Shown: positions 55,701-63,536 of the stretch, in pieces
How positions within the stretch are numbered: the first letter of the stretch is position 1
Layout: each line of letters begins with the position of its first letter
Source: Dyadobacter soli
GTDB taxonomy: Bacteria; Bacteroidota; Bacteroidia; Cytophagales; Spirosomataceae
Direction of reading: 5' to 3'
Assembly: GCF_900101885.1 (NCBI RefSeq)
Contig: NZ_FNAN01000007.1
Coordinates: 310,001 to 374,000, forward strand
DNA length: 64,000 bases
The notes under the pieces: generated by a model
Databases searched by the model: none
What the model saw: the letters and a program-made list of their open reading frames with translations, nothing else
Told to the model about the DNA's origin: nothing
Program-made: the position numbers and the translations under genes

Positions 55701-56086
55701 GGTGCAATGCCGCCCGACTTCTGCTCCGGCTCTGCCCGTGAAAGGATAATCTGCCTTCCTGCCACCACGTAGCGCACATGAACGGGTTTGAGGATCAGGT
55801 CGAGCACCTCGCCAAGGCTGCGGTTGTCCGCATTTAACGTAACCTGCTGCTGCACCGGCACGACCTGCGGGCTGTACGAGAACTTGATCTCCGCCTGTTT
55901 TTCGATCAGGTGCAGCACCGATTTCAAGCTTTTTTCTTGAACGGTTATGGATATACTTCGATTGAGCAGCTCCTGCCCTGCTGCACTTCGTGCCCAGGAA
56001 AGATGGATAAATCCAAGCACGAGCAGCATCGGGGCCACGGTAGTCCTCATGCATTTGAATGCATAATGTGCGGCAAGTTTTTTCAT
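52766..56086 (-). CDS. STN-domain SusC/RagA-type TonB-linked transporter
   Basis: 1106 residues from ATG 56086 (MKKLAAHYAF); the GTG at 56143 would add 19 residues rich in Pro and Gly. After the signal comes an STN domain (LLNRSISITVQEKSLKSVLHL and VTLNADNRSLGEVLDLIL), the periplasmic piece that contacts FecR. Then CNA-B (EGTVTDEAGAGLPGVSVVVK), VVVVGYGTVKKRDLTGAV, a plug with DASSTAIYGSLAANGVI and a barrel ending FIAGLNISF. The usual SRGANG is SLAANG. Signals through the FecR and sigma genes just upstream. Confidence 0.95.
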   Translation of the reverse strand: MKKLAAHYAFKCMRTTVAPMLLVLGFIHLSWARSAAGQELLNRSISITVQEKSLKSVLHLIEKQAEIKFSYSPQVVPVQQQVTLNADNRSLGEVLDLILKPVHVRYVVAGRQIILSRAEPEQKSGGIAPALSPIPAPVRTRDRRVEGTVTDEAGAGLPGVSVVVKGTQSGTVTDVDGKFALEMPEQARFLVFSFVGYLPQEVEIGARTQLDVVLKPDTKALEEVVVVGYGTVKKRDLTGAVASVNVEQTRLQPNTNASQMLRGTTAGVQVTDNGRPGQAGGIKIRGTNSISASTDPLIVLDGIIYAGGSLSDINPSDIESIDILKDASSTAIYGSLAANGVIEVTTKRGKSGKPVFSFNTYLGASDYAFLPKLLNAEQYLAARKDAEIADGGAVPFQPVELENIAAGRSIKPFEEIKQSAPMSNYELSVSGKTDRTSYFFSGGYLKAKSPVKGDNFSRISSRLNLSVDATDWLKLGVNSGFTSRDDSGVRADLVATTYLSPYASLFLADGKSPRPLPQDIGLVANPLLGNVLNERKSVTNALFANGFADVHIWKGLSYKLNAAYTRTDSKEFKFNPSYEPLNRLGSGSKRHGEKQNITVENIISYKQQITSRQSLDVTLLYGAYEQKTEFSSLSSQNIFNDALGYNALEIGEGFNIDAGAVKNRQLSSMARLGYSIAGKYLATVSVRRDGFSAFGAGNKFGVFPAAALSWNMTEEAFMRDLKEINFLKIRASWGRNGNRGVDEYSSLSQVEQKNYVFGDGGSTSVGLSPSSLANPNLGWETSESTNIGADVQAFNSRISASVNYYWTRTYDLLLEQAIPNTNGFEEFLRNVGQTRNRGLEIDLKSTNIQRGGFAWNTSIAFSFNRNKIVKLTGRDVNNDGREDDDIASGWFIGHPLLSNYDYVFDGIFQEGDDLSLIPGAKPGDIRFKDISGPDGVPDGKITPQDRTVISNAQPKFNLGITNVWSYKGLSLSVAFNIRQGGYSRMDMLNPGTNFYDQANFLNLPYWTPTNPIDTRPRINYRNPLGYGFYESRSFARLQDVSLSYNIPEKLLKPVKISSLQVYVSGKNLATATSWKGWDPEFGGGSRQPGDNGPLLKTFIAGLNISF

Positions 56087-56146
56087 AGGAAATAGTTTAG
56101 CTTTCCCGCCGGGTGGCGGGGGTTTGAAATAAACTGGAATCACCGG

Positions 56147-57244
56147 TTACCGGCAATCGCCGCCATGAATGACTACCTGGCCGTCGAGCTTCTGGTAATC
56201 CGCATTGATGGTCGTGCAAATGACCCGGAGTTTCTCTTCAAAAGTTTCGGTTTTAAGCGAAGCGCTGAGCTCACAATTTTTCAACTGCTCTTTGTTGTAA
56301 AGAACGGAAATGCCGTACGCCTCCTCCATGTCGCGGATCACCTGGCCTACCGGCACCGCATCGTATTCGAACGAGGGCTTCCGGGCGGCCGTACCCACCA
56401 CTCTCGGCTCCGGGACGATCGACTTGCTGAATTCTTCGGATTGGCGCGAGAAAACCGCCTGCTGATTAGGAAGCAACAACAACCCACTGGCCGACTGCGG
56501 CTTACCACTATCCACAATACCCTGATCCTTCGAAACCGACACCTGCCCGGACGACACATTCACCAGCACCTTAGCCTCCGCGTCGAACGCCCGCACTGTA
56601 AACTGCGTGCCCAGAACGCGGGTTACCACCTCGTTGGCATACACCAGAAACGGCCGCCGAACGTCGCGGCTGACTTTAAAATCCGCCTCGCCGGAAAGGT
56701 ACACTTCCCGTGAAGCAGCATCGAACGACGGTTTAAAACTGATCCTGCTCCCCGGCGCGAGCTTCACCACGGAGCTATCCGAAAGGACGATTGTCTCCAC
56801 GGCATTGGTTTGATTCACGCGCTCGGTAAATGCATTACGCACGTCGGCCATGCGGGTGGTGTAGTAGCTTTGCGACCCTTGCCTGCCCAGCCACCAGTAG
56901 GCCAACAACCCGCTCAAAAGAACTACTACCGCAGCCGCGGCCCATCGCGGGTAACCAATGCGGCGCACCGGTGCCGCTTGCCGCTGGTTGGTTCCCCTGA
57001 TCCTCGCCAGCAGGCCTTCGATCGCTTCTTCGGAAATGACCTTCCCGGCGTACTGGTGCAATCCCTGCCGGATGGATTCGAGCAGGTACACGGCCCTGTT
57101 CCATTCCGCCAGGTTAGGCGGGTTGCTTGCAAGCCACGCGTCCCACAGCAGCGCCGTTTCCGGAGTCGGCTCCAACTGATGGCTGACGAATTCGTCCGAG
57201 AGTAAAAAATCGGCGGCGGAACAGGTATCCAGTGAATGGTCCAA
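56147..57244 (-). CDS. FecR-type anti-sigma factor
   Basis: 365 residues. Cytoplasmic N-terminus, one membrane helix (WAAAAVVVLLSGLLAYWWLG, about residues 103-122), and a periplasmic FecR domain with VLGTQFTVRAFDAEAKVLV and a C-terminal STN-like ISVLYNKEQLKNCELS and CRVICTTINADYQK region. It binds the ECF sigma factor and hears from the STN part of the SusC transporter. The start is a TTG at 57244: no ATG is present in the needed region, so this is uncertain. It lies 60 bp before SusC and 59 bp after the sigma gene. Confidence 0.9.
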   Translation of the reverse strand: MDHSLDTCSAADFLLSDEFVSHQLEPTPETALLWDAWLASNPPNLAEWNRAVYLLESIRQGLHQYAGKVISEEAIEGLLARIRGTNQRQAAPVRRIGYPRWAAAAVVVLLSGLLAYWWLGRQGSQSYYTTRMADVRNAFTERVNQTNAVETIVLSDSSVVKLAPGSRISFKPSFDAASREVYLSGEADFKVSRDVRRPFLVYANEVVTRVLGTQFTVRAFDAEAKVLVNVSSGQVSVSKDQGIVDSGKPQSASGLLLLPNQQAVFSRQSEEFSKSIVPEPRVVGTAARKPSFEYDAVPVGQVIRDMEEAYGISVLYNKEQLKNCELSASLKTETFEEKLRVICTTINADYQKLDGQVVIHGGDCR

Positions 57245-57303
57245 GGTACAATGCTGTTTGCTGGTTCATACATAGATGACAGAACCCTTAAATAGTACTC
57301 AGT

Positions 57304-57933
57304 TTAACCCAAAAAAATATTAAAAAAGTGAATAACCGGCAGAATGATCCAGCCGCGAAGCTTCTCCACAGCCCGGGAAACGAGGTTTTTGGCGGATTGG
57401 GTATTCATTTGCAAAATATCGCCGATCTGGCTGTAATTCAGGTTTTCGATAAACCGCAACTTGATCGCCTCCTGCTGGCGTTGGGGTAATTTGGAGATGA
57501 GGGTCGTCAATTTTTCTTGTCGGGAGGTCGCCATATCCAGCTCTTCGAGGATTTCGAAATCTTCCGGGTCAAAAATTTCAAGATCGATTTCCGACAACGG
57601 CGTAAATGGCCGCTCCTTCCTTTCGAGCAGGTGAACGATGCGGGTTTTCAGCGCTTTGAGCAGGTAATATTTTACGTGCACCGGCACCGAAAGGCGCTCG
57701 CGTTTGATCCACATTTCCGTGAAAACGTCGTGAATGCAGTCCATCACAAATGCGTCGGAGGCGGCTACCAGGCTCGATCCGTAACGGTACATATCCTTGA
57801 TATAGAGCCGGTAAAGCTTCGTGTAGGCTTCTTCGTCGCCATCCTGAAACGCCTTCCAGAGCGCTTGTTCGGTTAATTCAGGCAATGCGGGTGGTAGGGT
57901 TAGTTGAAAAACGTCTGCATTAAGAGACGGCAC
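57304..57933 (-). CDS. FecI-type ECF sigma factor
   Basis: 209 residues. Region 2: FQDGDEEAYTKLYRLYIKDMYRYG, DCIHDVFTEMWIKRERL; region 4: LPQRQQEAIKLRFIENLNYSQIGDILQMNTQSAKNLVSRAVEKL. Quoted parts are within the helices that bind -10 and -35 elements. The frame begins at a GTG (57933); the next ATG is inside region 2, so GTG is likely. Directs transcription of the FecR-SusC-SusD-pyruvyl-transferase operon. Its start faces another ECF sigma start 75 bp away. Confidence 0.92.
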   Translation of the reverse strand: MPSLNADVFQLTLPPALPELTEQALWKAFQDGDEEAYTKLYRLYIKDMYRYGSSLVAASDAFVMDCIHDVFTEMWIKRERLSVPVHVKYYLLKALKTRIVHLLERKERPFTPLSEIDLEIFDPEDFEILEELDMATSRQEKLTTLISKLPQRQQEAIKLRFIENLNYSQIGDILQMNTQSAKNLVSRAVEKLRGWIILPVIHFFNIFLG

Positions 57934-58008
57934 GTCCGGCTATTTACTCTGACCTGTAACCGCGCCTGCCATGTAATTATTTTATTATATATTTGTCTTT
58001 TTACGATT
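57934..58008. promoter_or_regulatory. Short divergent promoter region between two ECF sigma genes
   Basis: 75 bp separate the two sigma starts, so the promoters of both signalling loci must overlap or abut. The stretch is AT-rich (57973-58000), with TTTATTATATATTTG that holds a TAnnTTTG match (TATATTTG, 57987-57994) for the plus-strand gene. Confidence 0.5.
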
Positions 58009-58590
58009 ATGGAGAATTATCACGGATATACCGACTCGGCTTTGCTGGCGCTTATCGCGGACGACGACGAGCTGGCATTTGCGGAGGTGTATCGCCGTTA
58101 CAAGGGCGTTCTTTTCCTGCACGCCCGCCGCATTCTCGGGAATGACGAGGAAGCAAAGGATGTTTTGCAGGAGCTTTTTACAGCGCTCTGGACCCGGCGC
58201 AAATCCATCGATCTTAAAACCAGCCTTCCCGCCTACCTGTACGCGGCCGTCCGCAACCGGGTCTTTGACGTTATTGCCCATCGGAAGGTGGAGGAAAAAT
58301 ACATCGCTTCGCTGGCGACCTTCATCGAAAAGGGCGAATATGTTACCGACCAGCAGTTGCTCGAACAGGAACTGAGCGAGCTGATCGAAAAGGAAATTGC
58401 GGCGCTGCCACCTAAAATGCGGGAAGTTTTTGAGCTAAGCCGCAAAGAGGACCTTTCCTACAAAGAAATCGCCGATCAGCTTCATATTTCAGACAAAACC
58501 GTTAAAAAACAGGTCAATAACGCCCTTCACATCCTGCGCGAGAAGCTCGATATGGTCTTCACTTCGATCGCCTGTTTCCTCTTTTTATAA
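58009..58590 (+). CDS. FecI-type ECF sigma factor
   Basis: 193 residues from the ATG at 58009; upstream in-frame starts read through the promoter region. Region 2: FAEVYRRYKGVLFLHARRIL and LQELFTALWTRRKSI; region 4: LPPKMREVFELSRKEDLSYKEIADQLHISDKTVKKQVNNAL, quoted in part as KEIADQLHISDKTVK. The typical Bacteroidota tail of hydrophobic residues (FTSIACFLFL) is present. Controls the FecR-SusC-SusD locus that follows. Confidence 0.93.
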   Translation: MENYHGYTDSALLALIADDDELAFAEVYRRYKGVLFLHARRILGNDEEAKDVLQELFTALWTRRKSIDLKTSLPAYLYAAVRNRVFDVIAHRKVEEKYIASLATFIEKGEYVTDQQLLEQELSELIEKEIAALPPKMREVFELSRKEDLSYKEIADQLHISDKTVKKQVNNALHILREKLDMVFTSIACFLFL

Positions 58591-58673
58591 TTTTTTTCAA
58601 CTTTTTTGATATTCTTCTACTACCAACGACCGGGTTAACCGTCACTACACCATAACCAGCAAAATCTGCGGAC

Positions 58674-59858
58674 ATGGAACTGTCGAAAGCCAGGGAGTTA
58701 ATTCAAAAATACAAAGACGGCACGTTGACGCCAGCCGAAAAAGCCATCCTGGAAAGCTGGTATCTCGATCTCGCGAAAGCGGAACGCACGCCCATCGACG
58801 CCGAAACCCTGGAATCGCATTTGGACGAAGTCTGGAATGCATTACCCCTGAATAACAAGGCAGAAATAGAGCGGGGAAAAGTGCTATCGCTCTTCTGGCG
58901 TTTCGTGGCTGCGGCATCCGTAATCCTCATCCTGGGCGTGGGAACCTACTTTTTCTACACCGGGAAAAATACCGCCCCGATAGCGGAAGTCGTGCACCCG
59001 ACGGATGTAGCCCCCGGTGAAAGCAAAGCCGTGCTGACCCTGGCCGACGGAGCGGAAATAGTCCTGGATAGCATTGTAAATGGCCAGCTGGCCAGGGAAG
59101 GGAACACCAGCATTGTGAAAACAAACCCCGGCGAGATCGTCTACACACCTTCCGGCGAAAAAACCGGCGGGGATAATACATTGATTTACAACACCATTAC
59201 CACCCCAAAAGCGGGGCAATTCCAGGTAAGGTTGCCCGACGGGACGAAGGTATGGCTCAATGCGCAGTCGTCTGTCCGCTTCCCTACCGCCTTCACCGGA
59301 CCCGAACGCGTGGTGGAAATTATGGGCGAAGTATATTTCGAGGTAGCCAAAATGACGGCAGGCCAGCGCAAGGTTCCATTTAAAGTACTCGCAGGCAAGC
59401 AGTTGGTGGAAGTATTGGGTACGCGTTTCAATATTAACAGTTACCAGGACGAGGGTAAGATCAAAACCACGCTACTCGAAGGAAGCATTAAGGTGCGCGA
59501 GTCGGGTAATGCGAACGGCGGTGTTTTGCTACGGCCCGGACAGCAATCGGAACTCGCGGCCGCCGGTAAGGACCGTGCCGGCAGCAAACAGGGCTTTGAC
59601 GTGAAGACCGTCAATGCAGGTGCCGTAGTAGCCTGGAAGGATGGTTTCTTCCGTTTCGATAACGTGGGATTACCCGAGCTCATGCGGCAGCTGGCGCGCT
59701 GGTACGACATGGACGTCGTGTACCGCGCCCCCGCGGGCGACCATGAGTTTGTAGGCCAGATCGAAAGAAGCGCTCCATTATCCAAAGTTTTGAAAATACT
59801 GGAAATGGGCGATGTGCATTTCCGCGTGGAAGGCAAGACTATCGTCGTCACAGAATAA
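58674..59858 (+). CDS. FecR-type anti-sigma factor
   Basis: 394 residues. Short cytoplasmic part with the N-terminal YKDGTLTPAEKAILESWY, a membrane helix at about residues 74-96 (FVAAASVILILGVGTYFFYT), then the FecR domain (KAVLTLADGAEIVLDS, VRLPDGTKVWLNAQSSVRFP, VLGTRFNINSYQDEGKIKTT) and the DUF4974-like end LMRQLARWYDMDVVYR. Lies 83 bp after the sigma gene. Its partner is the STN-type SusC 207 bp downstream. Confidence 0.94.
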   Translation: MELSKARELIQKYKDGTLTPAEKAILESWYLDLAKAERTPIDAETLESHLDEVWNALPLNNKAEIERGKVLSLFWRFVAAASVILILGVGTYFFYTGKNTAPIAEVVHPTDVAPGESKAVLTLADGAEIVLDSIVNGQLAREGNTSIVKTNPGEIVYTPSGEKTGGDNTLIYNTITTPKAGQFQVRLPDGTKVWLNAQSSVRFPTAFTGPERVVEIMGEVYFEVAKMTAGQRKVPFKVLAGKQLVEVLGTRFNINSYQDEGKIKTTLLEGSIKVRESGNANGGVLLRPGQQSELAAAGKDRAGSKQGFDVKTVNAGAVVAWKDGFFRFDNVGLPELMRQLARWYDMDVVYRAPAGDHEFVGQIERSAPLSKVLKILEMGDVHFRVEGKTIVVTE

Positions 59859-59942
59859 CATCCATTCAACCCATTAATCACTTTAAACCCTGCTCTTATG
59901 CACATTGAATGAATCCGAAACCACGGGATTTCATAAACAAAA

Positions 59943-59971
59943 AGCCGTTTCAGATGCGACCTGAAACGGCT
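59943..59971 (-). terminator. Hairpin between FecR and SusC genes, T-run on the minus strand
   Basis: Arms AGCCGTTTCAG (59943-59953) and CTGAAACGGCT (59961-59971) with a 7-nt loop. A T-run follows only when read on the minus strand, so it is oriented to stop antisense transcripts. On the plus strand it may weaken or delay read-through from FecR to SusC. Confidence 0.5.
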
Positions 59972-60065
59972 GGTGGCCGGAATCCCAAACCTCCCTGCGC
60001 TCAGAGCGCCTGGCGGGTTGCAACTGTTGTCTAAAACATTCTCAATTCCAAACCTGGTCAAAAAT

Positions 60066-63000
60066 ATGCAAATTTTTGTACATGGGAAAACTGCGTGTAT
60101 CCATATACGTTATTTCCGTAAAATATTATTGGTGATGAAATTGACGGCCTTGATACTTATGATGGTATGCCTTCATGTATCAGCATCCAGCTTTTCGCAG
60201 AAAATCAGCATGGCGGTCCGGAACAAACCGCTCGCGGCTGTTTTCGCCGATATCCAGCAGCAAACGGGTTACCAGTTCTTCTATGACAACAAGATCGTCA
60301 AGAAGGGCAACAAGGTGACTGTCGATATCCGTTCCGGGTCCATTGTGGACGTAATGGACGCCGTGATGAAGGGGCAGCCGCTCACTTACAGCATTATCGA
60401 TAAAACGGTCGTCATCAAACGGAAAACGGAAACGGGACGGGACCCGAGGTTGGAAAGCAATGCTGAAAAGGTGGAAATGAAGGCAGGTATCAACATGAGC
60501 CAGGGCAACCTGCCGGATAACAGGCTGGAAGCCCTCATGCTCCGCGGCCCCGGCGAGTACCGGAAGGCCGACCTGAGCATAACCGGCAAGGTAACCGACG
60601 AAAAAGGCGAAGGCCTGCCGGGCGTGAGCGTGATCCTCAAAGGTACCCAGCGCGGCACCACTTCGGATGTCGACGGTTCGTTCAGGATCGACGTGCCCGA
60701 CAACGGCTCCGTGCTCATTTTCAGCTTTGTAGGATATGTATCCAAAGAAGTGATCGCAGCCTCGCAATCGGTAATGGAGGTGAGCCTTCAGATCGATAAC
60801 AGAAGCCTGGAAGAAATCGTGGTCGTGGGCTACGGCACTGTCAAGAAGAGCGACCTGACGGGCTCGCTGTCGCAGGTCAAAGCGAAGGAACTGACCGCAT
60901 ACCCGGCCACAAATGTATTGCAGGCACTTTCGGGGCGCGCCGCGGGCGTGCAGGTGTTGCAAAATAACGGCTCGCCAGGGGGCGGCATCAGCGTGCGCAT
61001 CCGGGGCGCGAACTCCGTGATCGGCGGCAATGAGCCGCTGTATGTAGTGGATGGTTTTCCGATCAACGGCAGTAACCCTACGATCCTGAACAATGCGGAT
61101 ATCGAAAGTATGGAGATACTGAAAGACGCTTCGGCTACCGCCATTTACGGCTCCCGCGGCGCCAACGGCGTGGTGCTGATCACGACCAAACAGGGGAAGG
61201 CCGGCAAGACCCGCGTCGATTTCGAGACGAGTTACAGCATTCAGAAGCTGCGCAAAAAGCTCGATATGATGAATGCGACCGAGTATGCCACGTTCTACAA
61301 CGAACAGGCGGCGAACGATAAGCTGAACCCCTATTTCACGCAGGCGGAGATCGACGCGATGGGCGAAGGCTACGACTGGCAGGACCTGATATTCAGGCAG
61401 GCGGCCATGAAGTCGACCTCGCTGAATGTGAGCGGGGGCAACGAGAAGACCAGTTTTTCGCTGTCGGGAAGCGCATTCAGCCAGGACGGGATCGTGAAGG
61501 GCAGCGATTACAACCGCTATTCCATCCGCACGAATATCAGCCATACGATCAGCAGGAAGTTCAGCGTGAACTTTTCCGGAACGCTGAGCCGGCTCATTAC
61601 CGCCCGCAAGGACAGCGAAGGCGGCGGCCGCGGGACGTCGATGATCTCCTCGGCTATTGGCGCCCCTCCTTCACTGACGCCCTACAACGAGGACGGAAGC
61701 TACCGGATACTCGCCACCGCATATCCCTTCGTAGCGACGGACCTGATCAATCCGATCAACTTCATCAATGAACAGCGTAACCGTACAAAAGCCAACGTGG
61801 CCCTGCTGAATGCAGCCCTGATTTTCAAGCCCATCGAGGACATTACAATTAAAATCGCCGGTGGAATGGAGAGCCGCGACGACCGCGCGGATAGCTACAC
61901 GACAACGAAATTCGTCCGGTCGAGCGGGTCGGCGTCGGTCAGTACCGGCCAGTTTACGAGTTTCCTCAGCGAAAACACCGTCAGCTACAACAAGACCATC
62001 GCCGATAAGCACAGTATCTCGGCCGTTGCCGGGTTTACCTATCAGGACTTCACATCGACATCCCTTTCCGCTGGCGGGGTGGGCTTCCTCAGCAATGCGA
62101 CCGAAACCTACGACCTTGGGTCTGCTGCCACGCCCGGCATCCCCTCTTCCGGGTATTCCAAATCCGTACTCCTCTCCTACCTGGCGAGATTGAACTACGC
62201 ATTCGACAGCAAGTACCTGGCTACCGTCAGTTTCCGGCGCGACGGTTCCTCCAAGTACAGCGAGGGCGATAAATGGGGCTATTTCCCATCGGCGGCGCTC
62301 GCGTGGCGTATTTCCAATGAAGCCTTTTTGAAAAACAGCACGGTTATCTCCGATCTTAAAGCCCGCGCAAGCTGGGGACTTACCGGCAGCCAGGCTATCA
62401 ATGCCTATGCCACGCTCAACCAGCTCAATGCAGATAAGACCACATTCGGCGACGCACTTTACAGTACTTATACGCCCGGGACGAAACTGCCGGGCAACCT
62501 GAAATGGGAGACTACCGAGCAAAAAGATTTCGGGATAGACCTCGGTTTGTTCAAAAACAGGCTTATCCTGACAGCCGATTATTATATCAAAAACACCCGC
62601 GACCTGCTCAACACCGTGACGCTCCCTTCTTCCCTGGGATACACGACGACGACCCGCAATGTGGGTGAGGTGCAGAACAAAGGCTTCGAACTGGGACTGG
62701 ACGGCCGCATTCTGACAGGCGAATTCAAGTGGGACATGAATGCGAATATCTCCCTGAACCGCAATAAGGTGGTAAAACTCAATGACGGACAGGATATTCT
62801 CACCGGGAGCGTCAACGTGGTGGTGATCAACGACGTTACCAGCATTCTGCGCGAAGGAAGGCCTATCGGGCAGTTCTGGGGCTATATGGAGGATGGTTAC
62901 GACGAGAAAGGGAAGATCAAATACCAGGATACCGACGGTGACGGCAGCATTACCATCAGGGACAAAACCTATATCGGCAACCCCAATCCGAATTTTATTT

Positions 63001-63488
63001 ACGGGATCAATTCAAACATGTCCTACAAGAATTTCGAGCTGACATTCTTCATCCAGGGCGTGAGCGGCAACGATTTGTTCAATGCAAGCGGCATGAGCAG
63101 CACCATCGACTACGGCTTTGGCCTGAATATGCCCAAAGATGTTTACAATAACCACTGGACACCTTCCAATACCCATGCAAAATACCCGCTGATCAGCAAC
63201 AATGTGAATGCGAGAATGTCCAACCGCTATATCGAAGACGGCTCCTACCTGCGCCTGAAAAACATTCAGCTGGCGTACAATTTCCCGCTGCAAAAATGGG
63301 GTGCAAAGTGGATCAGCAGCGCACAGCTCTACGCAAGCGCGCAAAACATGCTGACGCTCACCCAATACTCGTGGTGGGACCCGGAAGTAAACTCGCGCGG
63401 CGGCGGCAACTCCATTCAGCAGGGCCTCGACTTTTACAGCTACCCTATCGCCAAATCAGTCACATTCGGTTTGCGGGTCGGTTTTTAA
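60066..63488 (+). CDS. STN-domain SusC/RagA-type TonB-linked transporter
   Basis: 1140 residues from ATG 60066; a later ATG at 60135 would still give a signal peptide, so the exact start is open. The long leader with MKLTALILMMVCLHVSASSF is the usual one for this subgroup. STN domain (AVFADIQQQTGYQFFYDN, VTVDIRSGSIVDVMDAVM), CNA-B (ITGKVTDEKGEGLPGVSVIL), VVVGYGTVKKSDLTGSL, plug with DASATAIYGSRGANGVVLIT and barrel ending SVTFGLRVGF. Works with the FecR and sigma genes upstream. Confidence 0.95.
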   Translation: MQIFVHGKTACIHIRYFRKILLVMKLTALILMMVCLHVSASSFSQKISMAVRNKPLAAVFADIQQQTGYQFFYDNKIVKKGNKVTVDIRSGSIVDVMDAVMKGQPLTYSIIDKTVVIKRKTETGRDPRLESNAEKVEMKAGINMSQGNLPDNRLEALMLRGPGEYRKADLSITGKVTDEKGEGLPGVSVILKGTQRGTTSDVDGSFRIDVPDNGSVLIFSFVGYVSKEVIAASQSVMEVSLQIDNRSLEEIVVVGYGTVKKSDLTGSLSQVKAKELTAYPATNVLQALSGRAAGVQVLQNNGSPGGGISVRIRGANSVIGGNEPLYVVDGFPINGSNPTILNNADIESMEILKDASATAIYGSRGANGVVLITTKQGKAGKTRVDFETSYSIQKLRKKLDMMNATEYATFYNEQAANDKLNPYFTQAEIDAMGEGYDWQDLIFRQAAMKSTSLNVSGGNEKTSFSLSGSAFSQDGIVKGSDYNRYSIRTNISHTISRKFSVNFSGTLSRLITARKDSEGGGRGTSMISSAIGAPPSLTPYNEDGSYRILATAYPFVATDLINPINFINEQRNRTKANVALLNAALIFKPIEDITIKIAGGMESRDDRADSYTTTKFVRSSGSASVSTGQFTSFLSENTVSYNKTIADKHSISAVAGFTYQDFTSTSLSAGGVGFLSNATETYDLGSAATPGIPSSGYSKSVLLSYLARLNYAFDSKYLATVSFRRDGSSKYSEGDKWGYFPSAALAWRISNEAFLKNSTVISDLKARASWGLTGSQAINAYATLNQLNADKTTFGDALYSTYTPGTKLPGNLKWETTEQKDFGIDLGLFKNRLILTADYYIKNTRDLLNTVTLPSSLGYTTTTRNVGEVQNKGFELGLDGRILTGEFKWDMNANISLNRNKVVKLNDGQDILTGSVNVVVINDVTSILREGRPIGQFWGYMEDGYDEKGKIKYQDTDGDGSITIRDKTYIGNPNPNFIYGINSNMSYKNFELTFFIQGVSGNDLFNASGMSSTIDYGFGLNMPKDVYNNHWTPSNTHAKYPLISNNVNARMSNRYIEDGSYLRLKNIQLAYNFPLQKWGAKWISSAQLYASAQNMLTLTQYSWWDPEVNSRGGGNSIQQGLDFYSYPIAKSVTFGLRVGF

Positions 63489-63536
63489 TGCCCTGCCGGA
63501 TTCATTTCACCCGCTTTCATCCAGACATTATCAACT

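Noticed and set aside
60180..61544. A 454-codon minus-strand frame opposite the STN-SusC gene
   Set aside because: Shadow of the SusC coding sequence; the translation is low in hydrophobic core pattern and has no recognisable motif.
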